DNA of 64,000 nucleotides from positions 1-64,000 of IMG/VR virus record IMGVR_UViG_3300017967_005407, one strand, 5' to 3'. Positions 37,350 to 45,515 of this stretch are shown here, in pieces. Both the position numbers and the translations under genes were made by a program. The notes beneath the pieces were generated by a model. The model had not been told where the DNA came from and made no database searches. It saw only the letters and a list, made by a program, of their open reading frames with translations. Position 1 is the stretch's first letter, and each line of letters begins with the position of its first letter. The DNA is from a virus.

Positions 37350-38181
37350 AAACTTTACTCTCCTAGCTCAAAATAGTGACCAAGATTACGTTAAGCAAGC
37401 GTGTTTATGTGCAATGAGTATACATGCTACAAATCCTGAAAGCAATGTTTCTTTAATTACTAATGACACTGTGCCTGAGAAGTATAAACAACTTTTTGAT
37501 CACATAGTAGAAATACCGTGGGGCGATCACGCAGCAGAAGAAGATTGGAAAATAAGTAATCGTTGGAAAATATATCATGCAACACCGTATGATAATACTA
37601 TGGTGCTTGACACTGATATGTTAATATTACAAAATTTAGATAGATGGTTTACTTATTTAGATAATTATGATCTATATTACACTAGCAATGTGTTAACATA
37701 TAGAGGAGAAACGGTAACAAGTGATTACTATAGAAAAGCATTTACACAATTTGACTTGCCTAATTTATATAGTGGAGTGCATTGGTTTAAAGAACGTCCT
37801 CTAGCAAAAGAATTTTATGCTTGGTTAGAAATGATTACTAATAATTGGCAATTGTTTTACAAACATCATGCAGGAGGCAAAACGTTTCAAAAAAAATGTA
37901 GTATGGATTTAAGTGCAGCTATCGCAGCAAAGATAATGAACTGCGAAAATCAAATCACAAGTAATACTAGTTTTCCAACTTTTGTTCATATGAAACCAAA
38001 GTTACAAAAATGGAATGCTTATGATAGTTTATCATGGCAATCACGTATTAGTGTTTACTTGAACGATGATTTAGATTTGTATGTTGGTAATTTTAAACAA
38101 AGTGGTATATTTCATTATACAGAAAAAGATTTTGCAAAAGACGAAATAATAAACACATACGAAAAGCACTTGGGGATATAA
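37342..38181 (+). CDS. Glycosyltransferase-like protein (GT-A fold, GT8-like)
   Basis: 279 residues from the ATG at 37342 (a TTG one codon earlier is also in frame). It begins FTLLAQNSDQDYVKQACLCA, parallel to its upstream neighbour. It has a DxD motif near residue 90 (NTMVLDTDMLILQNLDRWF) and later YSGVHWFKERPLAKEFYAWL, typical of GT8-like nucleotide-sugar transferases. It overlaps the upstream gene by 8 bp. Two different GT-A proteins in tandem suggest successive sugar additions or two acceptors. Confidence 0.65.
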   Translation: MDKNFTLLAQNSDQDYVKQACLCAMSIHATNPESNVSLITNDTVPEKYKQLFDHIVEIPWGDHAAEEDWKISNRWKIYHATPYDNTMVLDTDMLILQNLDRWFTYLDNYDLYYTSNVLTYRGETVTSDYYRKAFTQFDLPNLYSGVHWFKERPLAKEFYAWLEMITNNWQLFYKHHAGGKTFQKKCSMDLSAAIAAKIMNCENQITSNTSFPTFVHMKPKLQKWNAYDSLSWQSRISVYLNDDLDLYVGNFKQSGIFHYTEKDFAKDEIINTYEKHLGI

Positions 38182-38742
38182 ATGCCAATAGTAGTAAAAA
38201 GTAATACAAAAAAATATATTGAATTTGACGACGAAGGTAATATACAGGCTATAGTGAATACACCAAGCAGTGATCAATACATTCAAGTAGATAGCAAGGA
38301 TATAATAGATTTAATTAAAGGTATTGTACCTACACATCAATATCGAGTAGAGTTTGATATTGTAAAAAAAGATTATGTGTTGAATAAAACTGATTATTGG
38401 GAAGAAGCAAGAAGCTCTGATAGTTTTTTACATAAAATAGAATACAATGAAGATGCTGATGCTACATTAATCCAAAATAACATAAAAAAACAATGGGAAT
38501 TAAAATTAGGTAAAAAAGTTTTACAAAATATGGATAAAATAAATGTCAATATGAAAAACTTGATTACCGGATTTAGTATTACTGATAAAAATAATCCTTA
38601 TAATTTACATTATATTTTAAACTTTGAAACTGATAAATTTACAATTCCTTTTCCTGATAATTTTCAGTTTGACAAATCTCTAGTAAGTGTTTATACTGTA
38701 AGGAGATTAGAGTCTTATTCTCACGAGGTAATCAATGACTGA
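38182..38742 (+). CDS. Hypothetical protein
   Basis: 186 residues, not recognised. It is mixed alpha/beta with YIEFDDEGNIQAIVNTP at the N-terminus, a central segment rich in Lys/Asn/Asp (about 70-120), and HYILNFETDKFTIPFPDNF near the C-terminus. It lies between glycosyltransferase-like genes, with its ATG one base after the previous stop and an 8-bp overlap with the next gene. Translation is therefore coupled and a role in the same pathway is likely. Confidence 0.5.
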   Translation: MPIVVKSNTKKYIEFDDEGNIQAIVNTPSSDQYIQVDSKDIIDLIKGIVPTHQYRVEFDIVKKDYVLNKTDYWEEARSSDSFLHKIEYNEDADATLIQNNIKKQWELKLGKKVLQNMDKINVNMKNLITGFSITDKNNPYNLHYILNFETDKFTIPFPDNFQFDKSLVSVYTVRRLESYSHEVIND

Positions 38743-39652
38743 TATTTTTAGAGTAGTTGATCATGACATAATTTATCTTAGTTATGATGAGCCCAATGCC
38801 GAACAAAACTATGCAGATTTGCTTACAAAAGTTCCTTGGGCTAAACGTGTACACGGTGTAAAAGGAAGTGATGCTGCACACAAAGCTGCTGCAAATGCAA
38901 GTGATACAGAAAGATTTATTACTATCGATGGTGATAATCGAATACGTGAAACTTTTTTAAGCCAAGAAGCAGATTTAAGTGAATATGACTTAACTGATAA
39001 AGTCATAAGTTGGACTGCTTATAATCAAATAAACGGACTTGCATATGGCAACGGCGGTATTAAGTGTTGGCCTAAACATAAAGTTTTAAGTATGAAAACG
39101 CATGAAAACGCAGATCCAGACAATGCACATGCACAAGTAGATTTTTGTTGGGACTTGCAATATATTCAAATGAATGGAACATTCAGTGACATTTACAATA
39201 ATGCAACACCTCAACAAGCATGGAGAGCAGGATTCCGTGAAGGTGTTAAAATGGCACTAGATCAAGGTATAAAACCAGATATTGAAGATTTTAAACGCAA
39301 TCATTGGAAAAATTTGCATAGACTTTGGATATGGTTAATGGTAGGTGCAGATGCTGATAACGGACGTTGGGCAATTTATGGAGCAAGAGAAGGTTTGTAC
39401 AAAACTATGTGTACAGATTGGAACTTTATCAACGTGCGTGATTTTGAATGGTTAAACGATTATTGGAATAATATCGAGGTTAATGAAGAAACATTAGAAG
39501 ATGAAACTCAAAGACTCGGTGATGAACTTATGAATGAATTACAGGCTCCAATTGCATTACAGCCGTTAGATGCAAATCAAAGTAAGTTTTTTAAAACAGT
39601 GTATCAAAATCCTGTACGTAATCCTAAGTTTATCGATAAGGAACTTGGATGA
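38735..39652 (+). CDS. GT-A-like phage protein (paralogue of the gene at 43039)
   Basis: 305 residues. The N-terminus IIYLSYDEPNAEQNYADLL, then VHGVKGSDAAHKAA and ERFITIDGDNRI (about residues 60-75), gives a nucleotide-sugar-transferase-like order in which DGD takes the place of DxD. AYGNGGIKCWPKHKVL follows. The same blocks recur in the gene at 43039 (FISYKEPNADENY, IHGVKGIHQAH, IVDGDAQI, EYGYGGIKLFPREET). Related proteins occur in T4-like cyanophages without known activity. Coupled by ATGA to the following radical SAM gene. Confidence 0.55.
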   Translation: MTDIFRVVDHDIIYLSYDEPNAEQNYADLLTKVPWAKRVHGVKGSDAAHKAAANASDTERFITIDGDNRIRETFLSQEADLSEYDLTDKVISWTAYNQINGLAYGNGGIKCWPKHKVLSMKTHENADPDNAHAQVDFCWDLQYIQMNGTFSDIYNNATPQQAWRAGFREGVKMALDQGIKPDIEDFKRNHWKNLHRLWIWLMVGADADNGRWAIYGAREGLYKTMCTDWNFINVRDFEWLNDYWNNIEVNEETLEDETQRLGDELMNELQAPIALQPLDANQSKFFKTVYQNPVRNPKFIDKELG

Positions 39653-41022
39653 GCGAAAGAGACGAAGCAGTTCGTATAACAAAATACACAGACGAACAGA
39701 TTTCTCCTACATTTTGTTTTGCTAAATGGTATCATGCAAACATTTATTTTCAGACAGGTGAAACACACAGTTGTTATCATCCTGCTCCTCATACAATTGA
39801 TACACAAGCTATTTTAAAAAATCCTAGTGCTATTCATAATACAAAACAAAAAATTGAAGAACGTGCTGCAATGTTGCGTGGTGAACAACCTAAAGGCTGT
39901 CAATACTGTTGGAACATTGAGAATATGGGTCCTGATTATATCAGCGATCGTAAAACCCGTAGCAGTAGTATTTACAACGAGGAAAGATTAAATGCTGTAA
40001 AACAAGGTGGCGCAGAATTTAATGTTAATCCGGAATATTTAGAAGTTAGCTTTGGTAATGAATGTAACTTCCGTTGTGGTTATTGTCATCCAAAAGCCAG
40101 CAGCAGATACTATCAAGAAATTAAGCAACACGGTCCATATGATATGGTGCGCAATCACCGATGTGATGTTGATTGGTTTAAAATTTATGAAGAAGACAAT
40201 AATCCGTACCTAGATGCATTTTGGAAATGGTGGCCTGATTTAAGCAACGACTTAACTATTTTACGCATCACAGGTGGAGAACCAACAATACAAAAGAGCA
40301 CATATAAACTTTTTGATTTGTTGGAGCAGGATCCAAAGCCTCATTTAGAATTGAATGTTAACAGTAATTTAGGAGGCAAACCAAAGCAATTAGAAAAATT
40401 TACCGATGCAGTAAATAGTTTGCTTAGTCAAAATAAAATTCGTAGATTCAAACTGTTTACAAGTATTGACACTTGGGGTAAACGTGCTGAGTACATACGT
40501 AACGGATTAGATATTGATGTATTTGAGCGTAATTTAGATTATTTTATGCGTAATACAAATGCACCTGTAACTATAATGATTACATTTAATATTTTCAGTG
40601 TTACAACTTTTCAAACATTACTTGAAAAAATATTAGAATGGCGCCGAAAGTATAATGATGTTGAAACATTTCGGTGGAATCGTTTAAGTTTTGATACACC
40701 TTATCTAAAAGAACCATTACAATACGATATTAATATTTTGCCTCAGGAATATATGAAGTATATGCACAGTCATTTACAGTTTATAAAAGACAACTTAGAT
40801 GATGAACGTAAAGATGCATTTACTACAATGGAATATGAACGTTTTAGGCGTGTAGTTGATTACATGGATTCAACACAGTATGATCCTGCAAAAGTTATGC
40901 AAGGTCGTATTGACTTTTGGCGTTTTTTCAATGAGCAAGATAAAAGAAGAAATACAAATTTTAAAGAAGCATTTCCTGAAATGGCTGACTTTTTTGAAAC
41001 TTGTAAAGATACTGCTAGTTAA
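39649..41022 (+). CDS. Radical SAM protein with N-terminal auxiliary-cysteine (twitch-like) domain
   Basis: 457 residues. The N-terminal ~100 residues hold the auxiliary pattern FCFAKWYHANI, HSCYHP and GCQYCWNIE. The core motif CNFRCGYC lies near residue 140, then ILRITGGEPTIQ near residue 205. The C-terminus carries RRNTNFKEAFPEMADFF, a signature shared with the genes at 50009, 51402 and 61897. I therefore place it in one family in which the auxiliary Fe-S site precedes the core. The substrate is unknown. Its stop shares TTAA with the stop of the convergent gene. Confidence 0.85.
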   Translation: MSERDEAVRITKYTDEQISPTFCFAKWYHANIYFQTGETHSCYHPAPHTIDTQAILKNPSAIHNTKQKIEERAAMLRGEQPKGCQYCWNIENMGPDYISDRKTRSSSIYNEERLNAVKQGGAEFNVNPEYLEVSFGNECNFRCGYCHPKASSRYYQEIKQHGPYDMVRNHRCDVDWFKIYEEDNNPYLDAFWKWWPDLSNDLTILRITGGEPTIQKSTYKLFDLLEQDPKPHLELNVNSNLGGKPKQLEKFTDAVNSLLSQNKIRRFKLFTSIDTWGKRAEYIRNGLDIDVFERNLDYFMRNTNAPVTIMITFNIFSVTTFQTLLEKILEWRRKYNDVETFRWNRLSFDTPYLKEPLQYDINILPQEYMKYMHSHLQFIKDNLDDERKDAFTTMEYERFRRVVDYMDSTQYDPAKVMQGRIDFWRFFNEQDKRRNTNFKEAFPEMADFFETCKDTAS

Positions 41023-41621
41023 AACAAAGGCAAAATTTCTTCAGCTTCTGGCCAACGTTCGTCTTCCATTTCTTTGTAGTAATTATCTACCTTAAACTTC
41101 CAAAAACTTTGTATAGTTCCTCTATATTCTAGTTCAATCGGTTCTTCTAAAAATCCTTGCTTACGCCATTCTGGAGCCCAACGTGTGTGTACAGCTCGTT
41201 GTTTTGCAATTGGGCTAGGGTGAGTGCTTATGTACAAAGGATTATCTCTGCCGCAATGCTCAATACATGCAGGAATTAAAAATTGCGCACTTGGGTGATC
41301 ATGTGGCCGCGGCGCACCTCTTAAGTTTCTTAAAGTGTTATGATTGCGTACACCTTGTACTAGATGTCCTAGCATACAAATTCTAGCACCTATGCGATAA
41401 GCGTTTCGTCCTAATATTTCTAAGCCTGTTAACTTATGGCTTACAACACAGCCTACAATATTTTCATAGTTGTATAATAAGAATAAAGTTGAATCTTTTT
41501 CTTTTTCAAGAGATGATAAAAGCATATCGGCGTTACTATTGTTGTAGTAACGCTTTTTTTCTGCTTCAATAAAAAAGTTTGTTAAATTTTGTGAACCATC
41601 ATAGGTTTCAATTTTCCACAT
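41019..41621 (-). CDS. GNAT-like acetyltransferase (tentative)
   Basis: 200 residues. FLLYNYENIVGCVVSHKLTG, then YRIGARICMLGHLVQGVRN, resembles the beta4-beta5 core of GNAT N-acetyltransferases. LIPACIEHCGRDNPLYISTH and KQGFLEEPIELEYRGTIQSF fit the final strands. A clear Q/RxxGxG/A acetyl-CoA loop is not visible, so the call is cautious. The gene is read from a promoter inside the 3' end of the adjacent fibre gene with no room for a leader. Transferring an acyl group to a sugar or amino group would fit the neighbouring glycosyltransferase-like genes. Confidence 0.45.
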   Translation of the reverse strand: MWKIETYDGSQNLTNFFIEAEKKRYYNNSNADMLLSSLEKEKDSTLFLLYNYENIVGCVVSHKLTGLEILGRNAYRIGARICMLGHLVQGVRNHNTLRNLRGAPRPHDHPSAQFLIPACIEHCGRDNPLYISTHPSPIAKQRAVHTRWAPEWRKQGFLEEPIELEYRGTIQSFWKFKVDNYYKEMEDERWPEAEEILPLF

Positions 41622-41627
41622 ACTTGC

Positions 41628-41656
41628 ATTATAGTATAAAAATTATCCTAAGTCAA
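41628..41656 (-). promoter_or_regulatory. sigma70-like promoter giving a leaderless transcript
   Basis: On the minus strand TTGACT (41651-41656), a 17-nt spacer and TATAAT (41628-41633) are followed by exactly 6 nt and the ATG at 41621. The expected +1 is the A of the ATG. The -35 box lies in the last codons of the fibre gene. Confidence 0.65.
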
Positions 41657-42968
41657 CCCAAGAATTGCCGTTATATCCTTGGAATTTATTTGTGCTGCTA
41701 TTAAAGATAATCATGCCTGCTGTTGCCGAAAGTGCATTACGTTCTGTGCTGTTTATAGGATGCGCTTTAAATGCATAACCGCCGACTGTACCTTGTCCGT
41801 CTACACTCAATTTTTTAGGACCGAGAACATCTGGCTGATTAGTGCCATCTGCTACACTTACGCCAAAAATTGTTTTGATGCTATTTGCGTTATCAGGAAC
41901 AGTCCAATTTGGATCAACTGCATATCCCCAATGTCCGGCAGTTTTATATTCTGTTCCGTTATAAGCTAATATAGCTCTTAGGTCTAGTAAATCTCCTGGT
42001 ATAACTTTTGCTTTACCGTCTGCGTTTACTCTATTGTAATGCATACGTCTTTGAGCAAATGGTCCACTTGGGTGTGGAATAACAACAAAATCATTGTATT
42101 CTCTATAATTTGCGTTAATTGTAAGTGTATCATCCACTGCCCCAAAAGACAAAGATCCGTTGTTATTTGTTGCAAGAGAAACATTGCCTTCTGCTGTAAC
42201 ACTCAAACCGATATGTGTGCCTGCTGCATTCAATAAATCGCCTTGTATATTGCCTGTAACGTTACCTGTTATATCCCCAGTGATGTTACCTACAACATCT
42301 CCTACAACATTACCATTTACATTACCTACAACATCGCCATTTAAATTTCCGTAAAATTCCGCAATATCTTGACTTGTGTCTACAACAGTTTGAGCACCTC
42401 TACCAATTACATCACCAGTATGATCACCGATTGTGTCTCCCACTAAACTACCTTCTACGTCACCGTAAACATTACCAAAGTGTTGACCAGATACATCTCC
42501 TAATAATGGACCGTTAAATGTTCCTGCTGTAATGTCGGATACACTCAGACTTGAAACTTCTAAATTACCTAAATTAATAGTTTGAGTATTAATTCTATCA
42601 ACTGTAAGAGTTCTATTTGTAGCATCTAACATTACATTTTCTTGTTCGTCTAATATATCGCCTTGTACATTTCCAGTAACGTCACCAAACAAGTCTCCTA
42701 CAACATCTCCGGTCACATCGCCGATAAACACAGCATCAGTACCATTAGTTCCGCTGTTGAGAACTACACTTCCGTTGGTTGCTGTTACATTACCAGCTAA
42801 TTCACCTTCGTGCTTTCCAAGTAAAACATTATTCACAGTATCAACTAGTGTGGTATTGTCACTACCTACCACCGGCCCTTTTAAAGCACTATTCCAGCTA
42901 TCTACCAAAATTGTGCTATCACTGCCCGTAATATTTAATCTAATTGTATCCCCAGGTAATATGCTCAT
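41643..42968 (-). CDS. Tail fibre protein with G-[D/N]-[V/I]-x tetrapeptide repeats
   Basis: 441 residues. After a start with DTIRLNITGSDSTILVDSW, the shaft has three blocks of strict four-residue repeats: residues 83-104, 157-189 and 207-244 (for example VVGNVNGNVVGDVVGNITGD). The C-terminal third is a globular domain with FVVIPHPSGPFAQRRMHYNR, and the end is AGMIIFNSSTNKFQGYNGNS, the short motif common at fibre tips. A late box precedes it with an AGGAG site, so it is a late virion gene although it lies within the modification cluster on the opposite strand. Confidence 0.8.
   Translation of the reverse strand: MSILPGDTIRLNITGSDSTILVDSWNSALKGPVVGSDNTTLVDTVNNVLLGKHEGELAGNVTATNGSVVLNSGTNGTDAVFIGDVTGDVVGDLFGDVTGNVQGDILDEQENVMLDATNRTLTVDRINTQTINLGNLEVSSLSVSDITAGTFNGPLLGDVSGQHFGNVYGDVEGSLVGDTIGDHTGDVIGRGAQTVVDTSQDIAEFYGNLNGDVVGNVNGNVVGDVVGNITGDITGNVTGNIQGDLLNAAGTHIGLSVTAEGNVSLATNNNGSLSFGAVDDTLTINANYREYNDFVVIPHPSGPFAQRRMHYNRVNADGKAKVIPGDLLDLRAILAYNGTEYKTAGHWGYAVDPNWTVPDNANSIKTIFGVSVADGTNQPDVLGPKKLSVDGQGTVGGYAFKAHPINSTERNALSATAGMIIFNSSTNKFQGYNGNSWVDLG
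42237..42722 (-). repeat. Degenerate 12-bp repeats encoding tetrapeptides
   Basis: Three blocks (42657-42722, 42402-42500, 42237-42350) consist of 12-bp units coding for Gly-Asp/Asn-Val/Ile-x. Some units are near-identical in DNA, which makes the block prone to length change by recombination or slippage. Confidence 0.75.
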
Positions 42969-42986
42969 GTTTCTTCTCCTACTTTT

Positions 42987-42994
42987 TATTTATC
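42987..42994 (-). promoter_or_regulatory. Late-type promoter box for the tetrapeptide-repeat fibre
   Basis: On the minus strand GATAAATA lies 18 nt before the ATG at 42968, with an AGGAGAAG ribosome-binding site between them. Confidence 0.65.
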
Positions 42995-43003
42995 AGTAAA
43001 TAG

Positions 43004-43032
43004 TTGACAAAACAATTTTACTATGCTAAGTT
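43004..43032 (+). promoter_or_regulatory. Candidate sigma70-like promoter, leaderless
   Basis: TTGACA (43004-43009), a 17-nt spacer and a weak -10 TAAGTT (43027-43032) are followed by exactly 6 nt and the ATG at 43039. No ribosome-binding site is present. The -10 is poor (three of six matches), but the geometry repeats that of two stronger promoters in this window. Confidence 0.45.
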
Positions 43033-43038
43033 ATTATT

Positions 43039-44070
43039 ATGTATGATATCTATTTTATCGGATCAAACTCTCATCCACAATTTACTAAACTTAAAAACAG
43101 ATTTATAACTGCAAAAGCAGTAGATTCTGTAATTACAGCCAAAACTCAATCTAATACTAAAATGCTGTGGGTTGTATATCCTGAACTTGAAATAAATGAA
43201 GATTGGGATTTTATGTACAAGTCTAAACCTGATGATTTAAAATATACTCATGTTTTCCTTAATGGAAAAAATTATGATGGTATATGCTTGATGCCTAAAG
43301 ATAGTCATCATGGACCAGGTGAATTAGCTGCACGTTTTTATATCAACAAAAAATTTACAGATATTTCTGCTAGTACACCAATAGCTGAAACAAGCGATAT
43401 AGTTTTTATAAGTTACAAAGAACCAAATGCAGATGAAAATTATCAACGTCTGCTAGATAGATTCCCAAGAGCAAAACGTATACATGGAGTAAAAGGCATA
43501 CACCAAGCACACATTGAAGCTGCAAAGTTATGCGATACAGAACGTATATGGATCGTAGACGGTGATGCACAAATAGTAGATAATTTTAATTTTGACTATA
43601 TACCCGAATGGTGGAATAAACGTGCTGTGCATGTATGGCGTAGTATAAATCCTGTAAATGGATTAGAATATGGATACGGCGGTATAAAATTATTTCCAAG
43701 AGAAGAAACTATTAACATGGATACAAGTAAGCCTGATATGACTACAAGTATTAGTAACAAATTTGTACCAATGATGCAGGTTAGTAACTATACTTGTTTT
43801 GATACTGATCCTTTTAACACTTGGAAAAGTGCATTTAGAGAGTGTGTTAAATTAAGTAGTAGAGTAATTGATAGACAGAAAAACAATGAAACACAAACTA
43901 GATTAGTTGCTTGGTGTACTAAAAGCTCAGGCGAGTACAAAGAATATGCACTCATAGGTGCCAAATCTGGTGCTGCATATGGCGCAAGAAATAAAACTAA
44001 TAAAGAAGCATTATCCAAAATAAACGACTTTGATTGGCTAGAAGAAAGGTTCAACGATGAATGTAAATAA
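43039..44070 (+). CDS. GT-A-like phage protein (paralogue of the gene at 38735)
   Basis: 343 residues. The first ~120 residues are an extra domain (YDIYFIGSNSHPQFTKLKNR, LWVVYPELEINEDWDFMY) absent from the paralogue. The shared part follows: DIVFISYKEPNADENYQRLL, AKRIHGVKGIHQAH, IWIVDGDAQIVDNF and GLEYGYGGIKLFPREE, with a DGD motif at the place of a DxD. Presumably a nucleotide-sugar or related transferase; activity unknown. The ATG has no Shine-Dalgarno and appears leaderless. It overlaps the methyltransferase-like gene by 14 bp. Confidence 0.55.
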   Translation: MYDIYFIGSNSHPQFTKLKNRFITAKAVDSVITAKTQSNTKMLWVVYPELEINEDWDFMYKSKPDDLKYTHVFLNGKNYDGICLMPKDSHHGPGELAARFYINKKFTDISASTPIAETSDIVFISYKEPNADENYQRLLDRFPRAKRIHGVKGIHQAHIEAAKLCDTERIWIVDGDAQIVDNFNFDYIPEWWNKRAVHVWRSINPVNGLEYGYGGIKLFPREETINMDTSKPDMTTSISNKFVPMMQVSNYTCFDTDPFNTWKSAFRECVKLSSRVIDRQKNNETQTRLVAWCTKSSGEYKEYALIGAKSGAAYGARNKTNKEALSKINDFDWLEERFNDECK

Positions 44071-44944
44071 CGAAATTGCAGTTGATAATATTAGCTGGTT
44101 ACATGGACTTCAAGAGTATTTTGATTTTGTAAATGATAAAGAATCAAAAATGCTTGTAGATTTCTTTTTGAGTATGATGTATTCTAAAGACGATATGATA
44201 CAATTATCATTGGATTTTAATATTGCAGAATTTTTACATTTTTTAAGAAAACAAACTACTAATGAAATATTTGATATTTTTGACAAGTATTACAGAAATA
44301 ATTACAACCCTATTTTTTTGCAAGATGCATTTAGTAGAGGACAAGTAAACAGTAAAATTTGGGCAATGGAAGAATTGTCTAAAATACAAAAAGAATTTGA
44401 TACTGTTTATGTATTAGGAGGTTGGTACGGACAAGTTAGACTGTTCCTTGAACAAGTTATAAAATACAATAAAATAAGAGTCTTTGATGTTGATTCTGAA
44501 GCATGTTACATCAGTGACAAGATTTTTAATTTTTCACGTATACAAGATTACAAGGTAAAATCTGTAGAAATGAAGTTGCCAATGGCAAGTAGTAGTGATG
44601 ATGAAAAAAACATGGGCTGGGTAAGCAGAACTGGATGTACTTATAATGTAAAAAATTATACAAACGACAAAGAAATTTTTGAAAAAACACAGCCTGATTT
44701 AATTTTAAACACAAGTGCAGAGCATATGCCTAGTATTTGGTATCAAAAGTTTATACATAGACCAATGGAAAGTGATCCGTTGTTTATAATACAAAGCAAT
44801 AACTTATTTGATGTAGAAGAACATGTAAATTGTGTACACAGTATTGATCATATGTGCAAAAAATTTCCAATGGAGCGTCTTGAATATGCAGGCGAACAAG
44901 AATTATATGGTTACAAAAGATTTATGGTAATAGGACGTCCATGA
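44057..44944 (+). CDS. SAM-dependent methyltransferase-like protein (class I fold)
   Basis: 295 residues. A helical N-terminal ~95 residues precede a Rossmann-like core: FDTVYVLGGWYGQVRLFLEQ (motif I position, GGWYG), then IRVFDVDSEACYISDKIF (acidic end of strand 2), KTQPDLILNTSAEHMPSIWY (motif IV position) and DPLFIIQSNN. This order fits class I methyltransferases. The glycine loop is atypical, so another Rossmann enzyme cannot be excluded. It is coupled to both neighbours and begins a run of overlapping genes that continues to 49981. Confidence 0.62.
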   Translation: MNVNNEIAVDNISWLHGLQEYFDFVNDKESKMLVDFFLSMMYSKDDMIQLSLDFNIAEFLHFLRKQTTNEIFDIFDKYYRNNYNPIFLQDAFSRGQVNSKIWAMEELSKIQKEFDTVYVLGGWYGQVRLFLEQVIKYNKIRVFDVDSEACYISDKIFNFSRIQDYKVKSVEMKLPMASSSDDEKNMGWVSRTGCTYNVKNYTNDKEIFEKTQPDLILNTSAEHMPSIWYQKFIHRPMESDPLFIIQSNNLFDVEEHVNCVHSIDHMCKKFPMERLEYAGEQELYGYKRFMVIGRP

Positions 44945-45165
44945 TAGATTTAGATATTTTAAGTTTAAGACAATTGCAAAAAGAAAGTGCTAGAGCATTG
45001 AGTACTATGCAAGCAACTAATAACAATATTTGGCAGTTTAACAAACAAGCACATCACAATAGTCAGCAATGGTACAAAGCAGTAATACAATGGTATATCG
45101 ATGAGTATGGAGATTTGCCTAGTCAAACTGGACCTGGTAAAAAAGTAAAGTTAGTTATGGAATGA
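44941..45165 (+). CDS. Small hypothetical protein
   Basis: 74 residues, not recognised. It looks helical (DILSLRQLQKESARALSTMQ, then a Trp/Gln/His-rich stretch with QQWYKAVIQWYIDEYG) and ends in a Gly/Lys tail. ATGA overlaps at both ends tie it to the methyltransferase-like gene and the next small gene. It has no cysteine, so it is not an obvious substrate for thioether-forming radical SAM enzymes. A carrier or adaptor role is possible but unsupported. Confidence 0.5.
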   Translation: MIDLDILSLRQLQKESARALSTMQATNNNIWQFNKQAHHNSQQWYKAVIQWYIDEYGDLPSQTGPGKKVKLVME

Positions 45166-45515
45166 AATATACAAAACCTATTAAAATATACTTGTTTAAA
45201 GATCAAAACAGAGTAGATGTTAGTGTAAAAGTTACAGACGATCTTGTTAATGGTTACAGATTTACAATTGATGAATTTGAAAAAATAATCGATAACTGGA
45301 AACATGGTGTTGAATTTCAATTCGAAGGTGGTTATGCAGTTGTGGAGTATAAAAAACACGGACCGAGACCTGAACGTAAAATAGATCCTTATGTGCGTTT
45401 TAGCATAAGTATTGGGTATGGTACATTTCATCATAGATTAACATATGATGATATGATTACAATAGAAAAAGAATATTTCTATCAAAAAAATAATAAAATG
45501 TATTGGGACGAATAA
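45162..45515 (+). CDS. Small hypothetical protein
   Basis: 117 residues, basic, not recognised. Beta strands dominate (KPIKIYLFKDQNRVDVSVKV, then GVEFQFEGGYAVVEYKKHG and VRFSISIGYGTFHHRLTYDD). It directly precedes a radical SAM/SPASM gene and overlaps it (TAATG). Small beta-rich partner proteins of radical SAM enzymes can be precursor-recognition domains, but I see no winged-helix RRE pattern, so that is only a possibility. Confidence 0.5.
   Translation: MKYTKPIKIYLFKDQNRVDVSVKVTDDLVNGYRFTIDEFEKIIDNWKHGVEFQFEGGYAVVEYKKHGPRPERKIDPYVRFSISIGYGTFHHRLTYDDMITIEKEYFYQKNNKMYWDE

Noticed and set aside
44941-45165. 74-residue ORF as a RiPP precursor peptide
   Set aside because: It has no leader/core division, no cysteine or repeated core and looks helical throughout, so I kept it as hypothetical.
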